A stretch of DNA of 10,064 bases from Bacteroidota bacterium (GTDB taxonomy: Bacteria; Bacteroidota; Bacteroidia; Bacteroidales; UBA932), in contig WRJW01000188.1 of the NCBI GenBank assembly GCA_009778375.1, positions 1 to 10,064 of the forward strand, in the 5' to 3' direction. The notes under the pieces were generated by a model. That model saw only the letters and a program-made list of their open reading frames with translations. It was not told the DNA's origin and did no database searches. Positions 1 through 8,458 of the stretch are shown in pieces. Within the stretch, counting starts at the first letter, position 1; every line of letters begins with the position of its first letter. The position numbers and the translations under genes were made by a program.

Positions 1-120
1 ATTTCGTAGAACATTGTGAATCAAGGTCGTTTTTCCGGTCTGTCGAGGCCCTGTCAATACAATGACCTTTCCGGTAAACAATTTACTGCTGATTACTTCT
101 TCTAATCTACGAACAATCAT
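1..120 (-). CDS. AAA-type P-loop ATPase, N-terminal fragment
   Basis: The minus strand from the ATG at 120 is open to the window edge and gives 40 residues beginning MIVRRLEEVI. Residues 19-23 (VIVLT) form a hydrophobic strand leading into a Walker A loop, GPRQTGKTT at residues 24-32, with the nucleotide-binding Lys30 and Thr31. The short N-terminal helix followed directly by 'LTGPRQTGKTT' is typical of the large prokaryotic ATPase family that carries a C-terminal DUF4143 nuclease-like domain and is abundant in Bacteroidales. That assignment is from family knowledge, because Walker B and the C-terminus lie outside the window. The gene diverges from the nuclease gene, with only 56 bases between the start codons. 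Its cellular role is unknown, as it is for most of the family. Confidence 0.75.
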   Translation of the reverse strand, partial: MIVRRLEEVISSKLFTGKVIVLTGPRQTGKTTLIHNVLRN

Positions 121-122
121 AA

Positions 123-154
123 TTGGGATTTTATGTAAAAATAGACTATTTTTG
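123..154 (+). promoter_or_regulatory. Putative Bacteroidota-type promoter of the nuclease-HD operon
   Basis: TTG (123-125) and, 21 bases later, TATTTTTG (147-154) match the -33 and -7 (TAnnTTTG) elements used by the Bacteroidota primary sigma factor. Initiation around 160 would give a leader of roughly 15-20 nt before the ATG at 177. If this is the promoter, the in-frame TTG at 123 is part of the -33 element and cannot be the start codon, which favours the start at 177. Confidence 0.45.
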
Positions 155-167
155 TGACGCTGCAAAA
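136..167 (-). promoter_or_regulatory. Possible Bacteroidota-type promoter of the ATPase gene
   Basis: On the minus strand TTTTG (167-163) is followed after 19 bases by TATTTTTA (143-136). This differs from the Bacteroidota -7 consensus TAnnTTTG only in its last base. Initiation a few bases downstream would give a leader of about 10 nt before the ATG at 120. It overlaps the opposing promoter-like element of the nuclease gene. The region is AT-rich, so a chance match is possible. Confidence 0.3.
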
Positions 168-176
168 TTTCTACGG

Positions 177-3032
177 ATGGATTCTTTTTTGGATAGAGTA
201 AGCCGCGATTTATACGATAAATACGGTTCAGATATTTCTAAACTTTGTTTGGTTTTTCCGGGGAGGAGGGCCGGACTTTTTTTTGCCGAGTCGTTGTCCA
301 AGCAGATCAGGCAGCCATTGTGGATGCCCGAATTTTGCTCCATTGCCGATTTAATCTTTTCATGGGCCGGTCGTCGCCCCTCCGACAACCTGCGGCTGCT
401 GGTCGAATTGTATAAAGCGTATCGGTCGCTTGAATCGGTCGCAGCCGTTGACCGGCTTGATTCTTTTGACCGCTTTTACTTTTGGGGCGAGATGCTGTTG
501 AGGGATTTTGATCAGGTAGACAAATATTTGGTTAACGCCGATGCCCTTTTTCAAAACCTCTCCGACCAAAAAATAATCGAAGGGGATTATACGTTCCTTA
601 CGCCAGAACAGGTGGCGGCGGTACGGATGTTCTGGAGCAGTTTTCAACCTCAAAAAACCGAATTGCAGCAATCTTTTTCCCAAATGTGGAAGATGATGTT
701 TCCCTTGTATTCCCGATTCAGGAGCGCTTTGTCAGATCAGGGATTGGCCTACGAGGGAATGTTGTACCGGCAGGTGGCGGAGCAGGAGGATCTGCCCGAT
801 CTCAACCCGGCGATTTTGTCCTACGTTTTTATAGGATTTAACGCCTTGAACCGTTGCGAGCGTATACTCTTTGGGCGGCTACAGGCGGTAGGATTAGCTC
901 AATTTTATTGGGATAGAGATAATTATTATATCAACGACACGCGTCAGGAGGCCGGAAAGTTTCTAAGAGAAAACATAACGGCATTTCCTCCTGCAGACCC
1001 AAAGGCCTCCTATACCGATTTTTCGCAACCCAAAGAAATCGAAGCTTGGGCGTTACCCTCAGAAGTTATGCAAGCCAAAATCGTCCCCCAAATCATCCAA
1101 AACAACCGGCTCCATACCGATAAGAGCGCCGCCGTGGTACTATGCGATGAATCCCTTTTGATTCCCCTCCTCTCGGCTCTGCCCCAAGTTGCCTCCGACG
1201 TTAACGTTACCATGGGCTATCCTTTGGCCAAAACTTCCTTATATACCTTTGTCGATGCGCTGCTGATGCTCTATCAAAGTGCCCGTGTGCGGGATAAATC
1301 GTGTTCCTATTATCATGTAGAGGTATCCCGACTCTTGAGTCACCCCTTTATGGCATTTCTGTGCCCGAAGGGGGCGGAAGATATGAAAAGACGGATAATT
1401 AATGAAAATCTGCTCTTTGTACCCGCCGATGCTTTGGATAGCGATCCATGGCTGCAGCGTATGGCCTGTTATCCGAACGATCACGGGGAGTGGCTGACTT
1501 TTTTGGCGGAATTGTTTGCCTTTGTTGAGGCAGAGGCTGCACAGTCAGAAAAGGGCGATCCCCTCTTGCTGCCCGTATTGCGTTTAGCGTGTATGGAACT
1601 CAACAAATGGAGCAATACTTTGCAAACGTGTGGGTTACATATCACAATGCCTTTGTTCTTTAACCTGCTGCGCCAAATGCTCCGGGGTATTTCTGTGCCT
1701 TTTAGCGGCGAGCCTTTGCAAGGCATTCAGGTGATGGGTATTTTAGAGACGCGAACCTTAGATTTTGAACATATTGTACTGCTCTCGACTCAGGAGGGTT
1801 TTTTACCCGGATCTAAAGAGGCCCCCTCCTTTATTCCCTATAACCTAAAATCCGGGTTTGGATTACCGACTACCCAGGATCATGAGGCGATCTATGCCTA
1901 TTATTTTTACCGGTTGATCCAGCGCGCCCAAAAAGTATCGCTGCTTTATGCTACCGGAGGAGATGGGGTGCAAAATGGGGAGCAAAGCCGCTACCTCCTC
2001 CAATTGGAAGCCGAATCTCCCCACCGTATTGTGCGAAAAACCCTCTCGCTTCCCCTTGTTTTGCCGGCCCCTCCACCCGAAATTCAAAAAGAAAAAATGG
2101 GTATTTGTAAAGAGATGTTAATGAGTTATTTAGATCAATATGCCGACCAATATTTAACCCCAACCGCCTTCAACGCCTACTTGCAGTGCCCTTTGCAGTT
2201 TTACTTTAGATTTATAGAGCAAATCAAAGAAGAGGGGGCGGTACAGGAAGAGGCAGACGGAAGGAGCTTGGGTATTCTGTTGCATCGGGTCATGGAACTC
2301 CTCTACAAACCCTTTTCAGGAAGTTTGATCACGGCGAGAGATTTGGAGGGAGTCCTTAAAGATAAAGAACGGATTCGGAGGGGTGTGGAAGAGGCTATTT
2401 TGGATGTTTATGCCCCCAAACATACCGCTGCCCCTCTCTTTGAGCAAGGGCGCTGGCTGATTTTGGCCGACGTACTCATGCTGTATATTGTGCAGCTTAT
2501 CCGTTATGACAAGGAACATACACCTTTTAAACTCAATGAAATAGAGAAAAAAATAACGATGAGGTTCACCTTTGCTCCGCAACGTTCTCTTGTTCTAAGC
2601 GGACGTATTGATCGGATTCAGGAAGAGAGGGGCCAGATTTATGTGGTGGACTACAAGACGGGCAAAGATCAGCGCTCGTTTGCTTCGTGCTCCGCACTCT
2701 TTGCTCCAGAACGCGACCTTCAAAACAGCGCTGTTTTTCAAATATTTTGGTATGTAATGCTTTACTCGGCAGAGCACCCGATGGCACAAGCCGTGCCTTC
2801 GCTCTACTATATCTCCAAGCTGTTTGATGCAACTGCCTCTTGCCTCTTGTTCGACAAGTCTGTTAAACAAGAAGTAACGGATTTTACTCCTTATATGGAG
2901 GAGTACCGGATGCTGTTGGGCCAAAGCCTGACCGAGCTCTTTGACCTAAACCGTCCTTTTGTCCAAACGCAGGAGAGGGCACATTGTAAATATTGTAGTT
3001 ATAACCCTATATGCCGTAGAGGAGAAGAATAA
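177..3032 (+). CDS. AddB-like PD-(D/E)XK nuclease with iron-sulfur cysteines
   Basis: This 951-residue protein resembles the AddB half of AddAB-type double-strand-break resection enzymes in its Bacteroidota form. A C-terminal RecB-like nuclease domain is clear: His703 (HRVMELLY), Asp812 in GRIDRI, and Asp825 and Lys827 in VVDYKTGK are the catalytic metal-binding set. Four cysteines bracket the domain, Cys671 (LQCPLQFYF) and Cys937, Cys940, Cys946 (CxxCx5C). This is the 4Fe-4S arrangement of AddB and Cas4 nucleases. The N-terminal part starts with a conserved-looking FPGRRAGLFF segment and no Walker A GxxxxGK[ST], so the helicase-like region is probably not an ATPase and an AddA/UvrD-type motor must act from elsewhere. 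The reading frame also extends to a TTG at 123, but I chose the ATG at 177 because of the promoter-like element between them. The stop overlaps the next start (TAATG). Confidence 0.88.
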   Translation: MDSFLDRVSRDLYDKYGSDISKLCLVFPGRRAGLFFAESLSKQIRQPLWMPEFCSIADLIFSWAGRRPSDNLRLLVELYKAYRSLESVAAVDRLDSFDRFYFWGEMLLRDFDQVDKYLVNADALFQNLSDQKIIEGDYTFLTPEQVAAVRMFWSSFQPQKTELQQSFSQMWKMMFPLYSRFRSALSDQGLAYEGMLYRQVAEQEDLPDLNPAILSYVFIGFNALNRCERILFGRLQAVGLAQFYWDRDNYYINDTRQEAGKFLRENITAFPPADPKASYTDFSQPKEIEAWALPSEVMQAKIVPQIIQNNRLHTDKSAAVVLCDESLLIPLLSALPQVASDVNVTMGYPLAKTSLYTFVDALLMLYQSARVRDKSCSYYHVEVSRLLSHPFMAFLCPKGAEDMKRRIINENLLFVPADALDSDPWLQRMACYPNDHGEWLTFLAELFAFVEAEAAQSEKGDPLLLPVLRLACMELNKWSNTLQTCGLHITMPLFFNLLRQMLRGISVPFSGEPLQGIQVMGILETRTLDFEHIVLLSTQEGFLPGSKEAPSFIPYNLKSGFGLPTTQDHEAIYAYYFYRLIQRAQKVSLLYATGGDGVQNGEQSRYLLQLEAESPHRIVRKTLSLPLVLPAPPPEIQKEKMGICKEMLMSYLDQYADQYLTPTAFNAYLQCPLQFYFRFIEQIKEEGAVQEEADGRSLGILLHRVMELLYKPFSGSLITARDLEGVLKDKERIRRGVEEAILDVYAPKHTAAPLFEQGRWLILADVLMLYIVQLIRYDKEHTPFKLNEIEKKITMRFTFAPQRSLVLSGRIDRIQEERGQIYVVDYKTGKDQRSFASCSALFAPERDLQNSAVFQIFWYVMLYSAEHPMAQAVPSLYYISKLFDATASCLLFDKSVKQEVTDFTPYMEEYRMLLGQSLTELFDLNRPFVQTQERAHCKYCSYNPICRRGEE

Positions 3033-5050
3033 TGAAATACTCATGGAATAAAAAAGGCGCTATTTTGTTGGCCTTTTTGGGTGCAGCGATCCTGCTATCC
3101 CTGCTTTTGCCTACCAAAGGCAAGTTTAAATACGAATACCAAAAAGGAGAAATCTGGGGCTATGAAAACGTAACGGCTCCTTTTGATTTTCCCATCCTCA
3201 AGTCTCAAGAGGAGTTAAAAAAGGAGCAGGAAGCCATGGCTTCCCACATTCGTCCATATTATGTATTTATGAATCAAGTAGAAGCAGATCGACTCCGTAG
3301 CCTTATTCAACGGATCAAACCGGATGCCGATTCTGTTATTCTGTTTGAACGTGTGTTAGCCATCATGGACGAAATATACCGCAAAGGCATCATGAACAGA
3401 GAGGAGCAGGAGGGGATGGCGCCCGATGGCATAGTCGTTTTAGTCGATGGAATGGAATCTTTCGAGCGTCCCGCATGGGAGTTGTTTAATCCTGCAACTG
3501 CCGCGGACTATTTGGCAGAGATGCTTGGTCCTGTGGTTGGAAGAGGTCTGTCGCCCCTCCTGATGGAGCAATGGAGTCTAAGCGATTATTTGGCTCCCAA
3601 CCTCAGGTTTGACGAAAAAACCACCTTGTCGGTACAACAAAACCGATTGACCGATATAGCGGTGGCCAAAGGGAGGGTATACAGCGGACAACTGTTGGTG
3701 GCTCGGGGCGCAGTTTTAGACGATGACGCGGTACAGATTTTGGACTCTTTTCAGGCAGAATATTATAGGGCGTATGGTTTTTTGGGCAACCGCCATCTGC
3801 TGCAATTGGGACAACTTATAGCTATGTTGTTGTGTATGGCGGCCTTGTATATTACCCTGACTTTTCTTTATCCGGCATCTTTAACAAACAAATCATACCT
3901 TGGCTTTATCCTTGTACAGCCTCCCGTCATGCTCTTGACGGCGGTCTTGTTGGGCCATATCAACGCCGGAGGGCTTTTCATGATTCCATTTCCCGTTTTT
4001 GCCCTCTATACAGCCGCTTTTTTTCCTTCGAGACTTGCCCTTCCCCTCTATTGGATAGGCTTATTGCCGATAACGTTGATGGCTCCCCACGGCATGGAGT
4101 GGCTCTTTTTGAATGCAGGAGCGGGAGCCGTGGCGGTTTTTGTCTTTCATTTTTGGAATCGGGGCTGGATGCAGTTTTTTTCGGCATTTATTGTATTTAT
4201 CTGCTATACATTTGGTTATATTGCTTTTCGCCTGATTGAAAACGGCTCTTTTGTGGCTATGGAGTGGCGCTTTTGCCGTTATTTTTTGGGGAACGCCCTG
4301 TTAATCATAGCCGCCTATCCGGTGGTGTACCTTTGGGAACACCTCTTTGGCTTTGTATCGGAATCACGACTCAAAGAGCTCTCCGATACCACTACGCCCT
4401 TGATGCAATTGTTTGCACAAAAAGCTCCGGGCAGTATGCAGCACGCGTTGCAGGTAGCCAACTTAGCCGATGCTGCGGCTCGAGAGGTAGGAGCCAATGC
4501 GCTATTGGCCAGAGTGGGAGCTCTTTATCACGATATTGGCAAGATGGGCAAACCCGCCTATTTTATCGAAAATCAAAGAGGTCTTAATCCACATCAGGAG
4601 CTGAGCCCCGAAGAAAGCGCTAAAATTATTATCAATCATGTGGATCAGGGGATAGAATTGGCCAAACAATACAGAGTGCCTCCCTTAGTTTCTGATTTTA
4701 TCCGCAGCCACCACGGCACCACCATGACCGCTTATTTTTACCGAATTTTTTGCGACAGAGGAGGAGACCCCGCCCAAACAGCTCCCTTTTGTTACCGGGG
4801 CAAGTTACCCGTAAGCAAAGAAGAAGCTATTGTTATGATGGCCGATGTGGCAGAAGCCGGCGCACGCAGCCTGACGGATTATTCGCCCGAGCGTTTGGAC
4901 GAGATGATAGATCGTATGGTATGGGAGCGCATTTCGGGCCGACAGTTTGATCAAGCCAATATAAGTATGAAAGAAATTGTTAGCGTTAAAGAGGTCTTAA
5001 AAAAGAGGCTGCTCGAGATCTATCATCAACGCATTGCCTATCCGGTTTAA
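3032..5050 (+). CDS. 7TMR-HD membrane phosphodiesterase, PgpH family (predicted c-di-AMP hydrolase)
   Basis: This is a 672-residue inner-membrane protein with the full 7TMR-HD layout. There is one N-terminal membrane helix (about 10-26), an external domain (about 28-255), then about seven membrane helices (258-436) and a cytoplasmic HD domain (about 450-665). The linker motif ELSDTTTPLMQLF..APGSMQHALQVANLA is the family signature. All expected metal ligands are present: His471, His500-Asp501 (HDIG), His536, His560-His561 and Asp605. In characterised PgpH proteins this domain hydrolyses cyclic di-AMP to pApA, and the external domain is thought to sense a signal. I infer the same activity here because no ligand is missing. 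Length is normal for the family. The ATG shares its A with the upstream stop codon, so translation is probably coupled to the nuclease. Its 3' end faces the M14 peptidase gene with one base between the two stop codons. Confidence 0.9.
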   Translation: MKYSWNKKGAILLAFLGAAILLSLLLPTKGKFKYEYQKGEIWGYENVTAPFDFPILKSQEELKKEQEAMASHIRPYYVFMNQVEADRLRSLIQRIKPDADSVILFERVLAIMDEIYRKGIMNREEQEGMAPDGIVVLVDGMESFERPAWELFNPATAADYLAEMLGPVVGRGLSPLLMEQWSLSDYLAPNLRFDEKTTLSVQQNRLTDIAVAKGRVYSGQLLVARGAVLDDDAVQILDSFQAEYYRAYGFLGNRHLLQLGQLIAMLLCMAALYITLTFLYPASLTNKSYLGFILVQPPVMLLTAVLLGHINAGGLFMIPFPVFALYTAAFFPSRLALPLYWIGLLPITLMAPHGMEWLFLNAGAGAVAVFVFHFWNRGWMQFFSAFIVFICYTFGYIAFRLIENGSFVAMEWRFCRYFLGNALLIIAAYPVVYLWEHLFGFVSESRLKELSDTTTPLMQLFAQKAPGSMQHALQVANLADAAAREVGANALLARVGALYHDIGKMGKPAYFIENQRGLNPHQELSPEESAKIIINHVDQGIELAKQYRVPPLVSDFIRSHHGTTMTAYFYRIFCDRGGDPAQTAPFCYRGKLPVSKEEAIVMMADVAEAGARSLTDYSPERLDEMIDRMVWERISGRQFDQANISMKEIVSVKEVLKKRLLEIYHQRIAYPV

Positions 5051-5051
5051 G

Positions 5052-7634
5052 CTATGGCTTTGTGGGCTCCTCTACCGTTTCAATTTTTTCTGCAGGCATT
5101 AATTCTCTAAAGAAGAACGCGTTTAACAGCAAGCGCATAGAGCCGAACCAATGCCCCCTAAAGCAGGGGTCGTCGGCAAAAAAGAGCACGTTTCGGCTGG
5201 CTAAAACGCCGGGCGTTTCGGCCAATTTTTCCAAGTTTTTTGTGGTAATACAACCGCTTAACAGAGGGGTTTTTGTGTAATGAACGGGACTCATATATTT
5301 TCCCTTTGGTTTGGAAAAAATGTTGGCGTTATACTTTAGGGTATTGACGGTATTGGCGCCTATTCCGTAGGCAACAGGGTGCGAAGGATCAAGGTAACTT
5401 TCTAAAATGACGCCGCTGATGGAGGCGTTGGGATCGACATCGGATCTGGTAGAAAAGTCAAGATAGGTAGCCTTATTGTCTGCCTCTACTTTTTTCAGCG
5501 TGTTGATCTTTGCGAGTTCAAGCTCATTCAACATCCTGTATGCCTGTCCAATGCCAATAATTGTATTGTTCCTCTGTCCCGCCCATGCCTTAAGTTTTTC
5601 CATGGCCAAAGGGTCAAACCTAAAGTTACCGCAAACAACAATCAGGTTATAGGGCATGAGGTCAATGCTTGCATTGCCCACTAAGGAGTATTCTAAAAGG
5701 GTGGCGGGTATATTCATACGGTAGTCAAGCAGATGCCAGATGGCGCCAATCCCGTCCGAGGATCCGCCCTGTCCCCAAATGATGGCAATTTGTGGCAGGC
5801 TAATCTCCTTAAAATGAGGGCTTCCCAAGTCAATCGGATCGGCCCAACCGCCGTTTACGGCCAATATTTCTACCGGAACATCTTTACCGGCTTGGACAAC
5901 TATGCTGTGCAACGCCTCCCTATCGTACTGCTGCAAACTTACGGGAATCATGATCGTTCCGTAACCAAAATCGCGTAGCTTACCATAAACCTCCATCTTA
6001 AACGGAAGGTCTCCGACCCTCAGTTTTATATTCTTTTCCAAAAGGCGGTAAAGGAATTTATAGGAGTAAAAATCTTTGATTTCAAATAGATAGGCAAAAT
6101 CCGATGCGGGAGGCGCTTCAAAGTCCGATGGGGTTATTTCTTCCACTTTTTCGCCAATGAGTCCCGTGGTTGTATTTATTTCGCCCCAGTGCATACTAAA
6201 GGCCAAAGGGATCGTCCAGGTAGTGACGTCGTAAAAGATACTGTCTACAAAGTGGTGATTCGCTTCAAAAATGGTACGTATCATCCGGTATTCCTGTTGA
6301 TCGCACGGCACTATATAGGAATCCGAACTTGGAAAAATTTTCCCTGAAACGGTCACATTTTTGTTCAACCGGTAAACATGGATGTTATTTGCTTTTAAAA
6401 TTCTGAAAAACTCCACATCATACGATTTATTTTCTTTATTTCCAAATACATAACCTTTAACGGTTGCTTTTGCAGACTCTTGTTTGGCCTCTTTGTAGGC
6501 GGTACGTTGGTAGTTGAGCAGTTCGTCTTTCTTATCTACGCCTGCAAAGAGGGTTGAGTATGACCCGTAGGCCTGATTCCGGATCGCGTCGGCAAAGCGA
6601 ATGGTAACTCCGTTGCGCTCCTGAATATGTCCGCGTGCGCTGGTCTGTTCAAAAAGAAAACTGACGCCGCCAAACAAACTGGGCACCACGTCTCCTGTTC
6701 CGGGAAACCAGGTGTCAAAGGTCTCCTTGGTAAAACTTAGCGTTCCAATGTCGCTTATATACCGGGTGTGGTATTGTTCGGCAATCTTGCGCATCATCTC
6801 AAAATTTTCTTTGGGAATAAATGGGTTTTGACTCGTCTCGATTCCGGGCGAAAAAAAGAGGCCGTTGGTAGCGCCCTGTTCGTGAAAATCGGAAAAAAGG
6901 GTAGGATGCCATTCGTTTAATACCTGAGCTCGGTAAAAACTTTCGGGATGTTGCACGGTGATCCAATCTCTGTTGAGATCAAACCAGTAGTGGTTGGTTC
7001 GGCTGCCCGGAGCAGGTTCTCTAAACTCCCGCGAATTGGGATCTGTTACGGGCGTAAAGCTGCGGGCGTTATTTACCCAGGTGGCAAAACGCTGAATCCC
7101 ATCGGGATTGGCTCCGGGTTGCAGGATGATTACGGCATTGTTCAGGAGTCGATCGATTTCAGGCCCCTGAGCCGCCGCCAAAAAGTACGCCACGGCGAGC
7201 GATGCATTTACCCCGCTGGCCTCGTTACCGTGAATGCTGTAACTCAGCCAGGTAACAATAGGCATATCGGAGGGATCCAATTCGCCAGACTTCTGAGGGT
7301 CGCACAATTTGAGGTGAGTTTTCCGAATCGCTTCAAGGTTGTTCAGATTTTCCGGGGTACTGATGTAGAGAAAAAGGATGGGACGGTACTGATAGGTACG
7401 GCCCCGTTCTTCGGTCACGATTCTGTCCGATTTTTGGGCCAGCAATTGCATATAAGCAGCCGCCAGGTCGTATGTTACGTGTTGTTGCCCCAATTCATGA
7501 CCCAAAAATTCTTTGGGAGTGGGTATTTTGGGGTTGTAGCCAAAGTCACCCTTGGGTAGAAAGTAGGAGAGATCTTGTGCGCATACGCTCCAAAAGCAGC
7601 ATACCGACAAGGCAGTCAGGAAATTTTTTTTCAT
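5052..7634 (-). CDS. Secreted M14-family zinc carboxypeptidase, multidomain
   Basis: This 860-residue protein has a Sec signal peptide (MKKNFLTALS then a hydrophobic core ending SVCAQ, with likely cleavage after Ala19), so it works in the periplasm or outside. The N-terminal half is an M14 carboxypeptidase domain. Zinc ligands are His135 and Glu138 in SIHGNEASG, and His251 in FSDFHEQG. NPDG (176-179) and DLNRDW (219-224) form the substrate pocket. Glu329 in FLFEQTSARG is the likely catalytic glutamate. The pre-domain segment (YFLPKGDFGYNPKIPTP, then GRTYQYRPI) matches the large Bacteroidota M14 peptidases. Residues from about 400 onward hold a C-terminal region with alternating strands and helices (for example YNLIVVCGNFRF), which in related proteins resembles a class-I glutamine-amidotransferase fold; I see no catalytic triad there. 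No type IX secretion C-terminal domain is visible. It starts 6 bases after the ProC-like gene, so the two are probably one operon. Exact substrate is unknown. Confidence 0.9.
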   Translation of the reverse strand: MKKNFLTALSVCCFWSVCAQDLSYFLPKGDFGYNPKIPTPKEFLGHELGQQHVTYDLAAAYMQLLAQKSDRIVTEERGRTYQYRPILFLYISTPENLNNLEAIRKTHLKLCDPQKSGELDPSDMPIVTWLSYSIHGNEASGVNASLAVAYFLAAAQGPEIDRLLNNAVIILQPGANPDGIQRFATWVNNARSFTPVTDPNSREFREPAPGSRTNHYWFDLNRDWITVQHPESFYRAQVLNEWHPTLFSDFHEQGATNGLFFSPGIETSQNPFIPKENFEMMRKIAEQYHTRYISDIGTLSFTKETFDTWFPGTGDVVPSLFGGVSFLFEQTSARGHIQERNGVTIRFADAIRNQAYGSYSTLFAGVDKKDELLNYQRTAYKEAKQESAKATVKGYVFGNKENKSYDVEFFRILKANNIHVYRLNKNVTVSGKIFPSSDSYIVPCDQQEYRMIRTIFEANHHFVDSIFYDVTTWTIPLAFSMHWGEINTTTGLIGEKVEEITPSDFEAPPASDFAYLFEIKDFYSYKFLYRLLEKNIKLRVGDLPFKMEVYGKLRDFGYGTIMIPVSLQQYDREALHSIVVQAGKDVPVEILAVNGGWADPIDLGSPHFKEISLPQIAIIWGQGGSSDGIGAIWHLLDYRMNIPATLLEYSLVGNASIDLMPYNLIVVCGNFRFDPLAMEKLKAWAGQRNNTIIGIGQAYRMLNELELAKINTLKKVEADNKATYLDFSTRSDVDPNASISGVILESYLDPSHPVAYGIGANTVNTLKYNANIFSKPKGKYMSPVHYTKTPLLSGCITTKNLEKLAETPGVLASRNVLFFADDPCFRGHWFGSMRLLLNAFFFRELMPAEKIETVEEPTKP

Positions 7635-7640
7635 GGTATT

Positions 7641-8426
7641 TTATTTTTTGGCAGCAGCAAGACGAGCCATTACAGGATTCAAAGCTTCTATCCAGTTTTT
7701 TAGAGAGTTATGTTCTTCAAGATGCCTTTTTACCATGGCATTAATGCCGCCGGGGGTCATCTCGCCGGCCAACTCGTGGAGCCTTTCGGCAGTCGCCTGT
7801 GCTGCCTGTTTACATAGAGCGCCAAAGAAGGAAGTCGCATAAGCTTTGGCCGATAGCTCTTCCACTCCCTGATCTCCGGCCCAATGCACAATATAGTCCA
7901 AGAGGGTGTCAAAGGAAGCCATAAGTCCGGTGATAGATTGAAAAACATGTACTTGTAGAGGACTGCCAGCTACAATTATCTCCCCAAGAGGGGCCATCAA
8001 CCGTATCAACTCCTGGGATCGCGGGTAAACGACAATGGGCCCAAAATGTTGGGATACAAAGGACAAGGGAACCATATGAGCCAAAAGAGCTGTAGGCCCA
8101 ATCCATTCGGCAATTTGTTCCAAACTTTTATCTGCCAGAAGGTTAATCACCTTATGATCCGGGCGGAAACGCAACGACCGCAGGATCGATTCGCTTTGTG
8201 CTGGAGGAATGGCTAAAATTACCCAATCGGCCCTGTCCAGCATTTGCTGATTATCGGTCGCAAGGGTAATACGTTCCGGAAAAGAGGAGGCCAATGCGGT
8301 CATATTTCTCTTATCTAGCGACGAAAGGAGAAGTGGATAGGGAGGATCAGCCGTGGCGAAACCATGCGCCAAGGCAGAGCCGATTACCCCGATGCCTAAG
8401 ATACCGATGACGGGTAACTTTGTCAT
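7641..8426 (-). CDS. Pyrroline-5-carboxylate reductase-like NAD(P)-binding oxidoreductase
   Basis: This 261-residue cytoplasmic protein has the length and two-domain layout of ProC. An N-terminal Rossmann fold opens with IGILGIGVIGSAL (Gly11, Gly13, Gly16 of GxGxxG). An all-helical C-terminal domain ends with the family motif MTPGGINAMVKRHLEE (Thr224-Pro225-Gly226-Gly227), corresponding to the TSPGGTT substrate loop of true enzymes. Two positions depart from ordinary ProC. The usual VKPQ after strand four is AIPPAQ (residues 72-77), and the usual MPNTP segment is AHMVP (about 116-120). I therefore call it a family member that may reduce a different cyclic imine or keto substrate, not a certain proline-biosynthesis enzyme. 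It lies 32 bases downstream of the RidA-like gene and 6 bases upstream of the M14 peptidase gene. A TAnnTTTG element sits immediately before its ATG. Confidence 0.75.
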   Translation of the reverse strand: MTKLPVIGILGIGVIGSALAHGFATADPPYPLLLSSLDKRNMTALASSFPERITLATDNQQMLDRADWVILAIPPAQSESILRSLRFRPDHKVINLLADKSLEQIAEWIGPTALLAHMVPLSFVSQHFGPIVVYPRSQELIRLMAPLGEIIVAGSPLQVHVFQSITGLMASFDTLLDYIVHWAGDQGVEELSAKAYATSFFGALCKQAAQATAERLHELAGEMTPGGINAMVKRHLEEHNSLKNWIEALNPVMARLAAAKK

Positions 8427-8430
8427 GCGA

Positions 8431-8438
8431 CAAAGGTA
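8431..8438 (-). promoter_or_regulatory. TACCTTTG promoter-like element before the ProC-like gene
   Basis: Read on the minus strand, TACCTTTG matches the Bacteroidota -7 consensus TAnnTTTG and lies four bases before the ATG at 8426. The 11 bases TTACCTTTGTC (8439-8429) are identical to those in front of ssrA. No good -33 TTG lies 19-21 bases upstream. If it is active, the transcript would start at or next to the ATG and be leaderless. The short distance makes this uncertain. Confidence 0.3.
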
Positions 8439-8458
8439 AAGAATTTTTTAAATTTGCG

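Noticed and set aside
123..176. TTG at 123 as the nuclease start codon, adding 18 residues.
   Set aside because: The added segment overlaps the promoter-like elements of both divergent genes, and the ATG at 177 starts just before the family-like N-terminus.
5045..5060. A bidirectional terminator between the convergent HD and M14 genes.
   Set aside because: The stop codons are separated by one base and no hairpin with flanking A/T runs is present around them.
6948..7559. A 203-codon open frame on the plus strand.
   Set aside because: It lies wholly opposite the M14 domain, whose zinc and substrate motifs are intact on the minus strand, and its product shows no domain or signal.
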